A stretch of DNA of 64,000 nucleotides, from the NCBI GenBank assembly GCA_963732345.1, contig CAVSZI010000015.1, positions 124,001 through 188,000 on the forward strand. Reading direction: 5' to 3'. The stretch comes from Bog-532 sp963732345. GTDB lineage: Bacteria; Actinomycetota; Actinomycetes; Streptosporangiales; Streptosporangiaceae. The translations under genes and the position numbers were made by a program. Below, piece by piece: positions 7,395-16,432 of this stretch. The notes beneath the pieces were generated by a model that saw nothing but the letters and a program-made list of their open reading frames with translations, was not told where the DNA came from and ran no database searches. Numbering within the stretch: position 1 is the stretch's first letter; every line of letters starts with the position of its first letter.

Positions 7395-8998
7395 GCCGCC
7401 CTCCCGGTTGCCGAAAGATCGGAGGCCAACTCGATACCTGCCCGGCGTCTGGCTTCGGCGAGCGAGGCTTGCCATCGCTGACGGTCGGCGACAACGTGCA
7501 GGAGCCGCCGGGCGTGTTCCATGTGGTCCGGGTCGCCGGGCATGACGGGTTCCCAGGAGTAGCGGGCCGGGTCGGCTTCGGCCTGGCCGAGAGTGGCCAG
7601 CAGCCAGTTCTTGCGGTCAGCGCGGTGATCCGCCAGGGTCTTCCCCGACCACTTGCGCGAGACCAGGACCCGGCGCCCGGCGTAGCCGAGGTGGTCGCGG
7701 CGGTGGGCCTTGCCCTTGCAGGCGCCGGGGACCAGGCCGGGGCGGGGGTTCTTGGGCTGGATGCCGTAGCGGAGCCAGTTGGCGCACCGCGGCGAGCACG
7801 GCTCGAAGCACAGCGCTTCGGCCAGCCGCTCGATGTGGGACCGCTAGACGTCGCTTTCGGCCTGGTGACAGTCCGCGACCTGTTTGGTGAGGTATTTGGT
7901 CAGGTAGGCGATGCACCGGGTCGCATCCTTCGATCCGGCCAGCACGCCCTGGGCGTCGAACCGCTCCCCGAAGCGAGCGACGTGCAGCGGTTCGTCCTGG
8001 TCGCCGATGGCGTCGAGGGCCTCGTCCCAGGTGGGCACGATTTCGCCGGTGGCCGGGTCGAGGTAGGTGCTGGTCTGCTCATCCCATACGGGCAGTTGGT
8101 CGCCGTCGAAGCGGACGACGGACGTATCCGGCCACCACACCTGGTGATAGGTCGCCGCGAGCACGCGGCGCAGCTCCGCGCGCGACACGGTGCCGCGCAT
8201 GGCCAGATGAATATGTGGTGCCAGCCGCCGCTGCGGTTCGACGGCGGCGAAGTACTGGACCTCGTAGCCGAGGAAGCGGCGCAGGTTCTGGATGAACCGG
8301 CCGAACAGCGCGGCGAAGTGCAGCGCATCGCGGGCGGCCTGCTGGTAGTCGTACTGCGCCGAGTTGGCCGGGGTGCCGTCCTCGCGGACGCGCCCGTAGC
8401 TGGGGCAGGTCAAGGTGAGGAACATCGACGGCTGGAACGTCTTGCCGTCCGGTGTGGTGTAGGTCTTGCCGATCGTCCGGGCGGCGATCTTCCGGCGGGG
8501 CAGGTCCGGGGTGTGTTGCCGCCGCCGGGTCGACCGGTGCCGTCGTTGTGGCCGGGCCGGGAAGACGTTGCCGCGCATGCCCGCGGCGGTGATCTCCTGG
8601 TCCAGCTCGCCGTTCAGCTCGTCCAGGTCGGTGATGTCCTGGTCGGCCGCGTCGGCCTGGTCGCGCATCACTTGCGCCTCGGCGCGCTTCTCGATCCACC
8701 ACTTCTGGTCCTCGGTGGCTGGGCCGGGGTCGATGACCGGTTCGGCTTCCAGGTGCCAGCCTTCCCGGCATTGGGCCGCCCGCAGGGTCTTGGCCCGCTG
8801 GGCGCAGGCCGGGCAGACCGAGGCGAGGGTGTGCCCGCAGGGCACGAGCACCTGCTCGACGGCACCGGTGTCGAGGTTGGTCCGGCGCAGCTGCACCGGG
8901 CGGATGCAGGCGCTGTGCTCGATGGCCAGGTCCTTGACGACCTCACGGGCGAGCGGCATGGCGAGCCGCTCGACGCGGGTCCGTCGCGATACGTCCAA
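7391..8998 (-). pseudogene. repSA: RepSA-type rolling-circle replication initiator, split by an in-frame amber codon
   Basis: Replication initiator of AICE/plasmid type. The start is a TTG at 8998 preceded by AAGGAG at 6 nt. It has an N-terminal zinc-like region with paired cysteines (PCGHTLASVCPACAQRAKTL), the HUH nuclease motif in APHIHLAMRG, and the catalytic tyrosine region CIAYLTKYLTK. At 7844-7846 a TAG interrupts DV-RSHIERLAEALCFEPCS in the same frame; a CAG-to-TAG change would explain it. The frame then continues for 150 codons (WLRYGIQPKNPRPGL, RVLVSRKWSGKTLADHRADR, YSWEPVMPGDPDHMEHARRL) to TGA at 7391. The truncated 384-residue product keeps the HUH and Tyr motifs. The 217 bp upstream (9011-9227) holds short TTCGGG-rich repeats but no gene, and might include the origin. 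Confidence 0.88.
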
Positions 8999-9227
8999 CT
9001 CGATCTCCTTGGCTGGAAGGGATGAGGGAGCAGCGCGAGAAGTCACCCAATGGCTGAATGAGTAGTGATGTGAGGTGCCCGGCGGGTGATGGCCGAGAAG
9101 CAGCGACGGACCAAGTCCGCCACAGATCGAGGCCGGTCGCGTCAAGAAATTGCCTCGGCTGGTTTCAGCTCGCGGCAAGGGTTGTTCGGGCTGCCAACGC
9201 CAAGGCGGTGTGTTCGGGTCGTTCGGG

Positions 9228-9767
9228 TCAGCCCTGTAAACGGTTCGTGGGCTCAGGGTGATTCTGAGCGGTGTCAGTAGCGGCCTTGAGTCGCCAGTGA
9301 CAACGGACCACCTTTCCGCCGCTGCTGTCCGGCCGCCACCACAGGCGATCGCAGAGTGCCTCAACCACGGCGAGGCCCCGGCCCGCTTCAGCGAGTTGCA
9401 TGATCTCCAGCTCGTCGTTGTCTGTTTCGATTAACGCGAATGGCGACACTCGGAAGTTGGTAGCCGGGGGACGGCGTGGCATGCGTGGGTCCTGGTCGCG
9501 GACCTCGGCGCTTAGGAAGGCACCGGGCACCCACAACAGGAAGAGCTCGGCGATCGCTGGGGTGGCGGCGTGTTCGTGGACGTTGGCCACCAGTTCAGAC
9601 ACGCAGGTCACTACGTCATCAGCCAGCCCGCCGAGTTGCCACCCGTCCAGCACCGACCCGACCACGCGGCGAGCGCGCCAGGCAGCACGCGGCTCGGCCA
9701 TCAGCCGAAACTGGAGATACTCCGCGCCAGTGTCCTTCACCCGAACGGTCGCCTCCTTGAGCCTCAT
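9228..9767 (-). CDS. ATP-binding protein, anti-sigma-like HATPase_c fold
   Basis: A 179-residue protein resembling the single-domain GHKL ATPases (RsbW/SpoIIAB-like) abundant in actinomycetes. The N-box is VTCVSELVANVHEHA, and the glycine-rich ATP lid is LAEAGRGLAVVEALCDRLWW. Such proteins bind partner sigma factors or act in regulatory pairs with XRE-family genes. An XRE/TPR-type regulator lies divergently 149 bp away (9917), a frequent arrangement in these genomes. The start used is 9767; an alternative GTG at 9740 with AAGGAGG upstream is possible. It lies inside the AICE, between rep and the regulator. Confidence 0.75.
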   Translation of the reverse strand: MRLKEATVRVKDTGAEYLQFRLMAEPRAAWRARRVVGSVLDGWQLGGLADDVVTCVSELVANVHEHAATPAIAELFLLWVPGAFLSAEVRDQDPRMPRRPPATNFRVSPFALIETDNDELEIMQLAEAGRGLAVVEALCDRLWWRPDSSGGKVVRCHWRLKAATDTAQNHPEPTNRLQG

Positions 9768-9916
9768 CTCAAGAGTGCCGGAGACGACCGGACCTCGACA
9801 GGCCGCTTGTAGGACGTTAATAGGTCTTCAATAGGACACTGAGCGAGAACGGCGGTACGTTAGTCCTCACGGAGTCACATCGTTTACTCCACTGCGGTGG
9901 ACGCTCGGAGGTTCCC

Positions 9917-11191
9917 ATGACTCAGCCCATTGGCAATGTTCGGCTCAAGGCCGCCCGTCAGCATGCCGGCTACGCCTCCCAGCAAGCACTGGCCGACGCC
10001 CTCACCCGCGCCGCGCCGCAGCTCGGACTCGGACATCTGGAAATCAGCGACCGTCAAATTCGGCGCTGGGAGTCCGCCTCTCCCCCATGGCCGCGGGCCG
10101 ACCATCAGCGGCTTCTGGTCCACGTGCTACAGCTTCCGATCGAAGAGCTCGGTTTCACTCCGCCGTGGGACGTGTCCACGGCCGGTCCTGGCGCAGCAGC
10201 CTCCGCTCAGGCCCCGATGCCCAAGAACACCAGTCGGACGCCGCTCCCCCTGGCCAAGAACCGTGGCGTGATCCAACCGTCGACCGTGGCCGGTGACTAC
10301 GCGGCGATCACCGTCTCCTACCGGCGCCTGTACACGAGCGTGCTGCCTACCCACCTGCACGCAGCCGTCATCGAACACACCCGCCTTGGGGCCCACCTGC
10401 TCGGTGAGACCAACGGCGTGAGCCACACCATCCTCGCCACCGCCTTGGCTGAGGCCCTGCTACTGGCCGGGCGCATCGAGTTCTTCGACCTACGCCAGCC
10501 CGACGACGCCGACGCCACGTTCGTTCGGGCGCTCCAGGCAGCCGGGGAAGCCGACGACGCGTTGCTCGGTTCGGCGATCCTGGCGCATGCGGCGTTCGTG
10601 CCTGGCTGGTCCGAACGCTCCGACGAGTTCGCCGACCGGATGCGCGCCGCCCGGACCTACGCTCGTCGTGCTCCCGCCTCCGCCGAGTTCTTGGCCTGGC
10701 TGGACGCTGTGGAAGCTGAGTGCGAGACGATCAGCGGTCACACCCGCGAGGCGCTAGGTCTGATCGAGCACGCCGAGTCGGCCCTGGACGCGGGCAGCGA
10801 GCACGCTTCGCCGGACTGGTTCACCTGGTTCTCTCCCATGCGTCTGGCGGCGTTCAAGGGCAATACCCAGCTCAAGGCTGGGCATCTCCCCCGGGCCAAA
10901 GAAACGCTGACCGCCGCGCTCAACAATGCAACGCCCGCCGACGACAAGCAGCGCACCGTCATCCTCGGAGACCTGGCCGCCGTCGAAGCCGCCCAGCGCA
11001 ACCCAGAGGCCGCGTGCGACTACGCCGAGCAGGCCCTCCAGCAGCTCGACATCACCTGGTACGCCACTGGCATGGACCGCATCCTCGACGTCCGCAAAGC
11101 CCTCCAGCCCTGGTCAGAGCAAGACTGCGTGCAGGCTCTCGATGACCAGCTCTACGGCTGGCAGGCCACCCTCAGCAAGCTTCAGCGTTGA
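9917..11191 (+). CDS. XRE-type HTH regulator with TPR-like C-terminal domain
   Basis: A 424-residue protein. The N-terminus (NVRLKAARQHAGYASQQALADALTRAA and ISDRQIRRWESASPPWPRADHQR, each a part) is a lambda-repressor-like HTH variant. The remainder is alpha-helical, Ala/Leu-rich and TPR-like, as in actinobacterial XRE regulators that sense peptides or small ligands. The ATG at 9917 has GGAGG 5 nt upstream. It is divergent from the ATP-binding gene, and its 3' end overlaps the convergent HAD gene by 20 bp. In an AICE such a gene may regulate replication or transfer, but no element-specific signature is visible. Confidence 0.75.
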   Translation: MTQPIGNVRLKAARQHAGYASQQALADALTRAAPQLGLGHLEISDRQIRRWESASPPWPRADHQRLLVHVLQLPIEELGFTPPWDVSTAGPGAAASAQAPMPKNTSRTPLPLAKNRGVIQPSTVAGDYAAITVSYRRLYTSVLPTHLHAAVIEHTRLGAHLLGETNGVSHTILATALAEALLLAGRIEFFDLRQPDDADATFVRALQAAGEADDALLGSAILAHAAFVPGWSERSDEFADRMRAARTYARRAPASAEFLAWLDAVEAECETISGHTREALGLIEHAESALDAGSEHASPDWFTWFSPMRLAAFKGNTQLKAGHLPRAKETLTAALNNATPADDKQRTVILGDLAAVEAAQRNPEAACDYAEQALQQLDITWYATGMDRILDVRKALQPWSEQDCVQALDDQLYGWQATLSKLQR

Positions 11192-11831
11192 ACGCCGCGA
11201 TTCGACCAGGCAACTCGGCTAGGGAGTCAATCCGCATCGTCGGCACCCGCTCCGCGTCCGGGTCATCCTGCTGAATCGTCGCCCATGGGCCACGGCGGAT
11301 CAGGGCCGTCCGCAATCCGAGGCTGGCCGCGGGCCGGATGTCATTGTCGAGCCGGTCACCGACATAGAGGATCTCGTCCGCGCTGCCCGGGGTCACTTCC
11401 AGCATTTGCCGGAAGAAGCCCGGGTCTGGCTTGGAGACACCCCAATCGTCCGACGTAGCGATCATGTCGGCCGGAAGGTCCAGGTCGCGGAGGATGCCGC
11501 CCGCCCGTACCGTCTGGTTCCCCGCGATGCCCACCCACAGTCCATCGACTCGAAGCCGGATCAGCGACGGACGCACGTCCGGGTACAGATCATCCTCGCC
11601 GAACCACTCAGGCTGGCCAGCGTCAGCCCGTTCTTGCCGAGCTTTGTCCAGTTCAAAGCCCGGCCGGAACACCTGGAACGTATCCCGGTAGTCCTGGCCT
11701 TTCGCCATCACCGCACCAAACACCGCTGAGAACGTATGCCGCGGGACACCTAGCCAGTCCGCCCAGGTGCCGTACTCCCGAGACTCGTCAACCAAGCACT
11801 CGCCAACATCGAAGACGACTGCGCTGATCAC
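11172..11831 (-). CDS. HAD-superfamily hydrolase, subfamily IA
   Basis: A 219-residue phosphatase-like protein. HAD motif I is AVVFDVGECL (nucleophile Asp; the second Asp is replaced by Gly), motif II is probably within GIAGNQT, motif III is the Lys in GVSKPDPGFF, and motif IV is ILYVGDRLDNDI. The GTG at 11831 has AAGGTG 6 nt upstream; an earlier GTG at 11840 is less well placed. It probably hydrolyses a small phosphorylated metabolite; the substrate is unknown. It is convergent with the XRE/TPR gene and sits in the cargo part of the AICE. Confidence 0.8.
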   Translation of the reverse strand: MISAVVFDVGECLVDESREYGTWADWLGVPRHTFSAVFGAVMAKGQDYRDTFQVFRPGFELDKARQERADAGQPEWFGEDDLYPDVRPSLIRLRVDGLWVGIAGNQTVRAGGILRDLDLPADMIATSDDWGVSKPDPGFFRQMLEVTPGSADEILYVGDRLDNDIRPAASLGLRTALIRRGPWATIQQDDPDAERVPTMRIDSLAELPGRIAAFNAEAC

Positions 11832-12191
11832 GGCAATCACCTTACGACCAGGCCGCTTGAACCGCCGCGCTCCGATCGCCATGCATGTCATCTGGACCTT
11901 GCCATGATGCAGCGCATAGGCAACGACACAGCAACGACACAGCGCTTGCCGAATAGAGCCGTATTTGATCGAGGCGCCGCCTGGCGGCGCCGCTGGCCCG
12001 GCGTAAGCGGCGGGCTTGGCCTTGGGAGGCCCGCCCGCCGCACGCCGGCCACACATCGCACCTGCGCACGCAGATCAAGACACATATGTCATGCACCTGA
12101 CATGCAGCTGTCGTGCTTGGCCGACGCCCTCCAGCGATCAGCCAGCAGAATGCAGGCCGCTACCTGCCGCAAGTTGAGTAATACTGTCGGG

Positions 12192-12667
12192 ATGCGCCCC
12201 CGTGAAGTCTGGTTCTGGCTAGGAGCCGGATTCCTCACAGTCGGCGCTGTCCTTGCTGCGGTTGCCATCGCCTACTTCACTAAAGAGACCCACTACTCTT
12301 TGAGGCTTATGCAAAACCCGGCTTCTCTCACGCATCTTTGCAGGTCAGGGGCTTGAGGAGGGGGAGTTTTGCATAACGCTCTTTGAGTACGAGCCTACAG
12401 ATGGTGATGGCTTATACGACGTTCGCTCTCGCGTTCTTCTGCTTTTTTGCTGCCATTGCGGGATGGCGTCCCTGGTTGCGATGGCAACGCTTCCCGAACA
12501 TCACAGTTCGTGTAGATCGTATGGGCAATCAACCGTATAGTGAGAAGGTACCCGGCTTTCCCTCAAGACCAGTCAGACTCCTGACGATGAAGGTCCACTT
12601 CACCAATTCAGAGGTCGATCGTAACGTGAGCATCCGAGCGGCCTACCTGCTACTAAAGGCGGGGTGA
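12192..12667 (+). pseudogene. Small two-TM membrane protein gene interrupted by a 74-bp MITE
   Basis: The first part (ATG at 12192) encodes MRPREVWFWLGAGFLTVGAV, leading into a membrane segment that ends AIAYFTKETHYSL. At 12305 a 74-bp element breaks the frame. Deleting the element plus one copy of the 9-bp duplication (83 bp) joins the frames exactly and continues STSLQMVMAYTTFALAFFCF (second membrane segment), then a soluble domain ending AAYLLLKAG with a TGA at 12667. The restored protein would have 130 residues. I do not recognise its function. As sequenced, the first part terminates within the element. It lies in the right part of the AICE. Confidence 0.75.
12305..12378. mobile_element. 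74-bp MITE with 11-bp perfect terminal inverted repeats and a 9-bp target duplication
   Basis: The ends read GCTTATGCAAAAC and, on the other strand, CGTTATGCAAAAC, so TTATGCAAAAC is inverted at the two termini. The element is flanked on both sides by CTCTTTGAG (12296-12304 and 12379-12387). There is no coding capacity. The parent transposon family cannot be named from the ends alone. No second copy is present in this window. Confidence 0.85.
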
Positions 12668-12864
12668 AGGCCCCAGGCCGTTCCCCCTCTCCCGGCCGAG
12701 GCGGAAGGGGCAGGCAAATGACCCCGCCACGGCAGACCACCCATCCGGTGCAGGCAACCGTCCCGGGCGATCAGGCGTCAAGAACGGGTTGAGACCGAAC
12801 CGGCGGCGACGGCCCGTCGAGAACGACGAGTACGCCTCGTGTCATACGCGCCTACGCCCAGCGA

Positions 12865-13041
12865 GTGGCGGCCAGTGATGCGGACGCCCTGGCCGACATG
12901 ACTGGGCTCGTCGCCGAATTGAACGAAGCGATCAGGGAGCCGTCAGGCCTCCGGAAGGCCGGGCCCTCCTGGGCCGAGATCGCGGGTCCGGCTGGGCTCA
13001 CCCGGCAGGCGACGCAGCAACGATGGAGCCATCGGCAGTGA
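12865..13041 (+). CDS. Short HTH-type protein (58 aa), probable remnant
   Basis: A GTG at 12865 opens a frame whose end, SWAEIAGPAGLTRQATQQRW, matches the C-terminal helix-turn-helix signature of small actinobacterial proteins of the form 'SWAEIGRALGVTRQAAQQRW'. The N-terminal part, ADALADMTGLVAELNEAI, also fits. Upstream, the same frame is closed by a TGA at 12790. There is no clear ribosome site. It lies just inside the right end of the AICE. I regard it as a decayed or small DNA-binding gene. Confidence 0.5.
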   Translation: MAASDADALADMTGLVAELNEAIREPSGLRKAGPSWAEIAGPAGLTRQATQQRWSHRQ

Positions 13042-13110
13042 CCCAGTAGGCACCCAGTCCCTGGACCAGGTGGGCCGACGCCAGTTAAGCGGCGTGTCTG
13101 CCCTGAGACC

Positions 13111-13271
13111 GTGCCACATACGTGCCACACGCCAGGGTGCCCGGCGGGCGTTCATGGTCACTCACGGGCACTCACCCGCGGTGACCTGCACCAACGTCCA
13201 TACAGGTCACCGGACGAGCGCGTGACCGATCTTCCAAGCTCGTCATGCCGGTTCGATCCCGGTCGCCCGCT
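13111..13271 (+). other. att module B: arm repeats (13111, 13122) and tRNA-Gly core (13231-13271), right end of the AICE
   Basis: GTGCCAC is repeated at 13111 and 13122, 11 bp apart. A segment of about 100 bp follows, containing GGTCACTCACGGGCACTCAC, and then the 41-bp tRNA-Gly 3' copy with one mismatch to the intact gene. The bases just left of the core (ACCGAT) are shared with modules C and D. With the tRNA at 5806 it delimits a 7.4-kb element. Confidence 0.8.
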
Positions 13272-13319
13272 CCATCAAGAATCCCGAGGTGAAAGACCTA
13301 CCCGGTCCGGGCCGGGGCC

Positions 13320-13735
13320 GACCGGTTGACGCGCCGGCACACTCTTCGCACCCGGGAACACAAGCGCGGTCGGCTCTGGCCGACAAAGACGGCCAGGTGC
13401 TCGCGGAGCGCCGGGAATGATCGCCTCGGGAATACCAACCGTCCGGCGAGCAGCCCGGGACTTCAATGGACCAAGCGTGATCTTGCTGCCCGGCGACCGG
13501 CGATCGTCTTGCTTCTGCGAGCGCGGCTTGCCACCGGGCACGGTCAGCGACCACATGCAGGAGCCTCCGGGCGTGTTCCATGTGGCCCGGGTGGCCCGGG
13601 TTGACGGGTTCCCAGGCGTAGCGGGCCGGGCCAGTTGCCGAAACATCAAGCATCGACATGAGCCAGTTCTTCCGGTCCGCCCGGTGGTCGGCCAACTCGG
13701 CCTCGGGGACGACCCGAATAACGGCCGCGGCGGCC
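13320..13735 (-). pseudogene. Remnant of a second AICE: rep 3' end joined to an int fragment
   Basis: On the minus strand the segment begins ELADHRADRKNWLMSML and continues YAWEPVNPGHPGHMEHARRL and LHVVADRARWQAALAEARRS. These match the C-terminus of the RepSA-like protein of the first element closely. Then, in shifted frames, come PLKSRAARRTVGIPEAIIP and PTALVFPGAKS, which match the middle of tyrosine integrases (KSRAGRRTV...FVGPKGG in the first element). The xis gene and both flanking parts are missing, and at least two frameshifts are present. This is a deletion derivative of an element similar to, but not identical with, the first. Confidence 0.75.
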
Positions 13736-13759
13736 GGGGCGGAAATGCCCATGCCATCG

Positions 13760-14424
13760 GTGTCCGCTTGACCGCGATCGGTGGCTATGGAGGCCGAGGC
13801 GGCGTAGGCCCCGGAGGGGACGGCGGCCACGGCCGTGCCACTGGACACGGCTCCGTCAGCATAGGCGGCGACGGTGCACAGCCCGGCGGGATGGGAGGCC
13901 GCGCCCGAGGACCAGCCGAAAGATCTGGCTTTCCCTCCTACATGTGGGGCCCCGGACGAGGCGGAAGAGGTAGCTGTATGCCTGAGTTCATCCGCCTCCG
14001 CGAAATGCTGTCCGACATTTACACAGAGTATTTGGAGCGGTTCCGGAATGGTGCTGATCTGGGAAGGCGTTGACCAGGACCGCGTGGCCCCGCTGCTGGC
14101 CGACCTCATGCAGAACCCGCAGTCCGAACACGAGCGGTACATCGCCACCTATGTGATCCCGGATATTCACGATGCCGATCCATCCGCCGGTCCTCCGCCG
14201 ATGGTGCAGAAAGATGCGACGATCGAGACCTGAGACGCCTCGTCGGGTCGCCGGGCCAGGCGCCCGCTGACCCGATCATGGTTGTCCGCACGGCGTTCAC
14301 CGCGCTGACGCCTGGGAGCCACGCTGGCAAACAACCTTCCGGGGACTTCGGACGTACATGAACAGCGGGCAGGAAGCAACCGAGGTCACGGACTGATCTG
14401 AACGGGTCCGGATGCCCGTACGGA
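13760..14424. other. No convincing gene; two short overlapping ORFs
   Basis: Two overlapping plus-strand frames exist at 13978-14073 (31 aa, MPEFIRLREMLSDIYTEYLE, with GGAAGAGG upstream) and 14048-14233 (61 aa, MVLIWEGVDQDRVAPLLADL). I recognise neither. The first half of the stretch is Gly-rich in the plus frame and looks like a shadow. Treat as decayed cargo of the second remnant. Confidence 0.35.
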
Positions 14425-14471
14425 TGACTATGGATCAGAAGGCTGGGGGTTCGAGTCCCTCCGAGCGCGCC
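14425..14471 (+). other. tRNA-Arg(ACG)-like 3' fragment, probable att remnant of a different element
   Basis: The stretch reads TGACTATGGATCAGAAGG, then GGGGTTCGAGTCCC and GAGCGCGCC. It matches the 3' half of actinomycete tRNA-Arg(ACG), which has TGACTACGGATCAGAAGG, with the anticodon C changed to T and a substituted T-stem. No 5' half is present. Such 3' tRNA fragments are left by integrases that target tRNA genes. Confidence 0.6.
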
Positions 14472-14760
14472 CGTCACTCCGCCAGGTGATGAGTCCCCAG
14501 CAACCCCTCTGTGTGGCCGTGACCTTCGACCGCGGCGATGAAGCCGCCGATAGGGCAGCTAGCCAGGGCGTCCCGGGAGCTGACCGGGCAGCAAGCCGGA
14601 TTGCTCACGGTCCAGTCCGCCAGCTCCTGGAGGAGCCGATGCGCGAGGCCGATAATTGGCGCCAGGACTTGGCAGCCGGGAGGCCGTTCTTGGCGCCCAG
14701 ATCATCAGTGCATGCTCTCTGAGTTTGACCGGGCATGCCGCGACGTTCAAGGGGATAGTT

Positions 14761-15675
14761 ATGACCAGCAGCGCACCAGGGCACGACGGCCGATCTCGAT
14801 CGCCGGAAAAGGCCTCCTCGATCAACTTCCAGACGGTGGACGTTCCCGGCGCGGCGGGTGACACGCTGGTCAACGGCGTCAACGACCATGGCGTTCTGGC
14901 CGGGACGTTCTTTGACCAGAACAACCAGAACAGCCCCCATGGCTACATCAAGGACGGCAGTCGGCTGGTCACGTTCAACTACCCGGGCACGTCGGCAGTC
15001 ACGACTGTGGGGTCGCTCAACAACCCCGGCACGGTTGTCGGGTACTACACCGATTCCAATGCTGCCGCTCACGGCTGGGTCCGCTCGGCCAGCGGAAGGT
15101 TCAGCCCGATCAACCATCCGCTGGCTGGGAGTGGCTTCCAGCAAGGGACCCTGCCCTATGGGATCAACGATAGCGGGACAGTGGTCGGCGGCTACGTCGA
15201 CGCCAACGGCATCTGGCACGGCTTCACCGACAAGAACGGAACCTTCACGACGGTCGATGTCCCGCAGGCGGGGACGGGGCGGGGGCAGGGTACCTGGCTC
15301 AGTGCCGAGAATGATCCGGGCGTGGTCACAGGCGGGTATATCGACGCCAACGGCATATACCACGGCTTCACCGACACCAACGGGGTCATCAGCTCGTTCG
15401 AGGCCCCCGGATCCGTTGGCCCTGGCGAAGGGGGCAGTACCTCCAGCGGCATCAGCAACACCAGAATCCTGGTCGGGTACTACGGCAACGCGGCCGGCAC
15501 CGTCTACCAGGGCTGGCTGGAAGCCGGTACGCATTTCACCTCTGTTGGTGACCCCCAAGCCGGCCCCAGTGGGACCCTGCCCCTGGGCATCAGCGAGGAC
15601 GGCAAGACCGTGTGCGGGTTCTATATCGACGCTAACGGCACCGGGCACGGCTTCATCGCCACCATCTCTCTCTGA
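14761..15675 (+). CDS. Repeat protein of HAF-repeat type (probable beta-propeller-like)
   Basis: A 304-residue protein built from imperfect repeats of about 40-50 residues, each with a 'G(V/I)ND.G.VVG.Y.D..G..HGF....G.F..(V/I)..P' pattern: for example NGVNDHGVLAGTFFD, YGINDSGTVVGGYVDANGIW, GYIDANGIYHGFTDTNG and LGISEDGKTVCGFYIDANG. This resembles the extracellular HAF repeat family. No signal peptide is evident from the ATG at 14761 (AAGGGG upstream), so secretion is uncertain. No catalytic motif is seen. It is the main cargo between att modules B and C, and stands alone on the plus strand. Confidence 0.7.
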   Translation: MTSSAPGHDGRSRSPEKASSINFQTVDVPGAAGDTLVNGVNDHGVLAGTFFDQNNQNSPHGYIKDGSRLVTFNYPGTSAVTTVGSLNNPGTVVGYYTDSNAAAHGWVRSASGRFSPINHPLAGSGFQQGTLPYGINDSGTVVGGYVDANGIWHGFTDKNGTFTTVDVPQAGTGRGQGTWLSAENDPGVVTGGYIDANGIYHGFTDTNGVISSFEAPGSVGPGEGGSTSSGISNTRILVGYYGNAAGTVYQGWLEAGTHFTSVGDPQAGPSGTLPLGISEDGKTVCGFYIDANGTGHGFIATISL

Positions 15676-15845
15676 GACACCTGCGCGAACTCAACGAGAG
15701 AGGGGCGAGGTCCGCGAATACGGCAGCCGCCAGCACGAACCAGAAGAATTCGCGCGCCACCTCCAGGTTGGTGAGGGATCGGAGCCTACCAAGGTGACGG
15801 CCCGGAGCGGCGGCAGCTTGTGAGTCACAATCAGGAGGTGCCGCC

Positions 15846-16007
15846 GTGCCACACACGTGCCACAGGTGACAGTGTCCAGCGGTTAGCCACGGTCACTCCC
15901 GCGCTTTCCCTTTCTCGTGACCAGGAGCGTCGTTCTCGCTGATCACGGGCGAGTCGCGCGACCGATCTTCCAAGCTGGTCATGCCGGTTCGATCCCTGTC
16001 GCCCGCT
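15846..16007 (+). other. att module C: arm repeats (15846, 15857) and tRNA-Gly core (15967-16007)
   Basis: The GTGCCAC pair is 11 bp apart, the core lies 121 bp from the first repeat, ACCGAT precedes the core, and the core has one mismatch to the intact tRNA. The bases after the core (CTCATGATCCCGGTCCAGG) resemble those after the intact tRNA gene (CTCATGGTCC...CAGGTCAG). Confidence 0.8.
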
Positions 16008-16115
16008 CTCATGATCCCGGTCCAGGTCAGCGCGTTGCCCGGTCCCTCCTCCGATAGTGGCGAGGGAGCATAACCAGCCGGGGGCCTGCGCCGCAGTCGG
16101 CACGGTGCCCGCTGG

Positions 16116-16418
16116 TCAGCTTGCGGCGCTCAGCGGATGGATCTCATCAAGGACCGCCCCAAGCCGGTCCTTCTCGATCTCCAGGTCATAGCGAGTCTGC
16201 AGGTTCATCCAGAACCGCTCCGAGGTCCCGAAGTAACGAGCCAGCCGCAGCCCTGTGTCGGCACTGATGCGGCGCTGACCGTGCACGATCTCGTTGATCC
16301 GCCGGGCCGGGACGCCGATCTCCTTCGCCAGCTGGTACTGGCTCACGCTGAGGGGATTGAGGAACTCCTCGAGCAGGATCTCGCCCGGATGCACCGGTGG
16401 CATGACCGTTTCAGTCAC
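16116..16418 (-). CDS. higA: HigA-family antitoxin (XRE HTH)
   Basis: A 100-residue antitoxin. It begins with the family signature MPPVHPGEILLEEFLNPL and carries an HTH, SQYQLAKEIGVPARRINEIV, followed by DTGLRLARYFGTSERFWMNL, all diagnostic of HigA (VapI-type). It neutralises HigB and represses the operon. The GTG at 16418 has AGGAGG 7 nt upstream and follows the higB stop by 14 bp, giving the toxin-first order usual for HigBA. Its stop lies 109 bp from the core of att module C; the pair practically fills the interval between modules C and D. Confidence 0.92.
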   Translation of the reverse strand: MTETVMPPVHPGEILLEEFLNPLSVSQYQLAKEIGVPARRINEIVHGQRRISADTGLRLARYFGTSERFWMNLQTRYDLEIEKDRLGAVLDEIHPLSAAS

Positions 16419-16432
16419 GATGCTTCCTCCTC

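Noticed and set aside
9228..13041. TraB/FtsK-type transfer gene in the AICE
   Set aside because: I looked for a DNA-translocase Walker A protein between rep and attR and found none, so the element is not self-transmissible as seen.
13874..14233. Plus-strand 119-codon frame
   Set aside because: Its first half lies over non-coding remnants; only the last 61 codons look protein-like and they have no known family, so I keep it as an uncertain short ORF.
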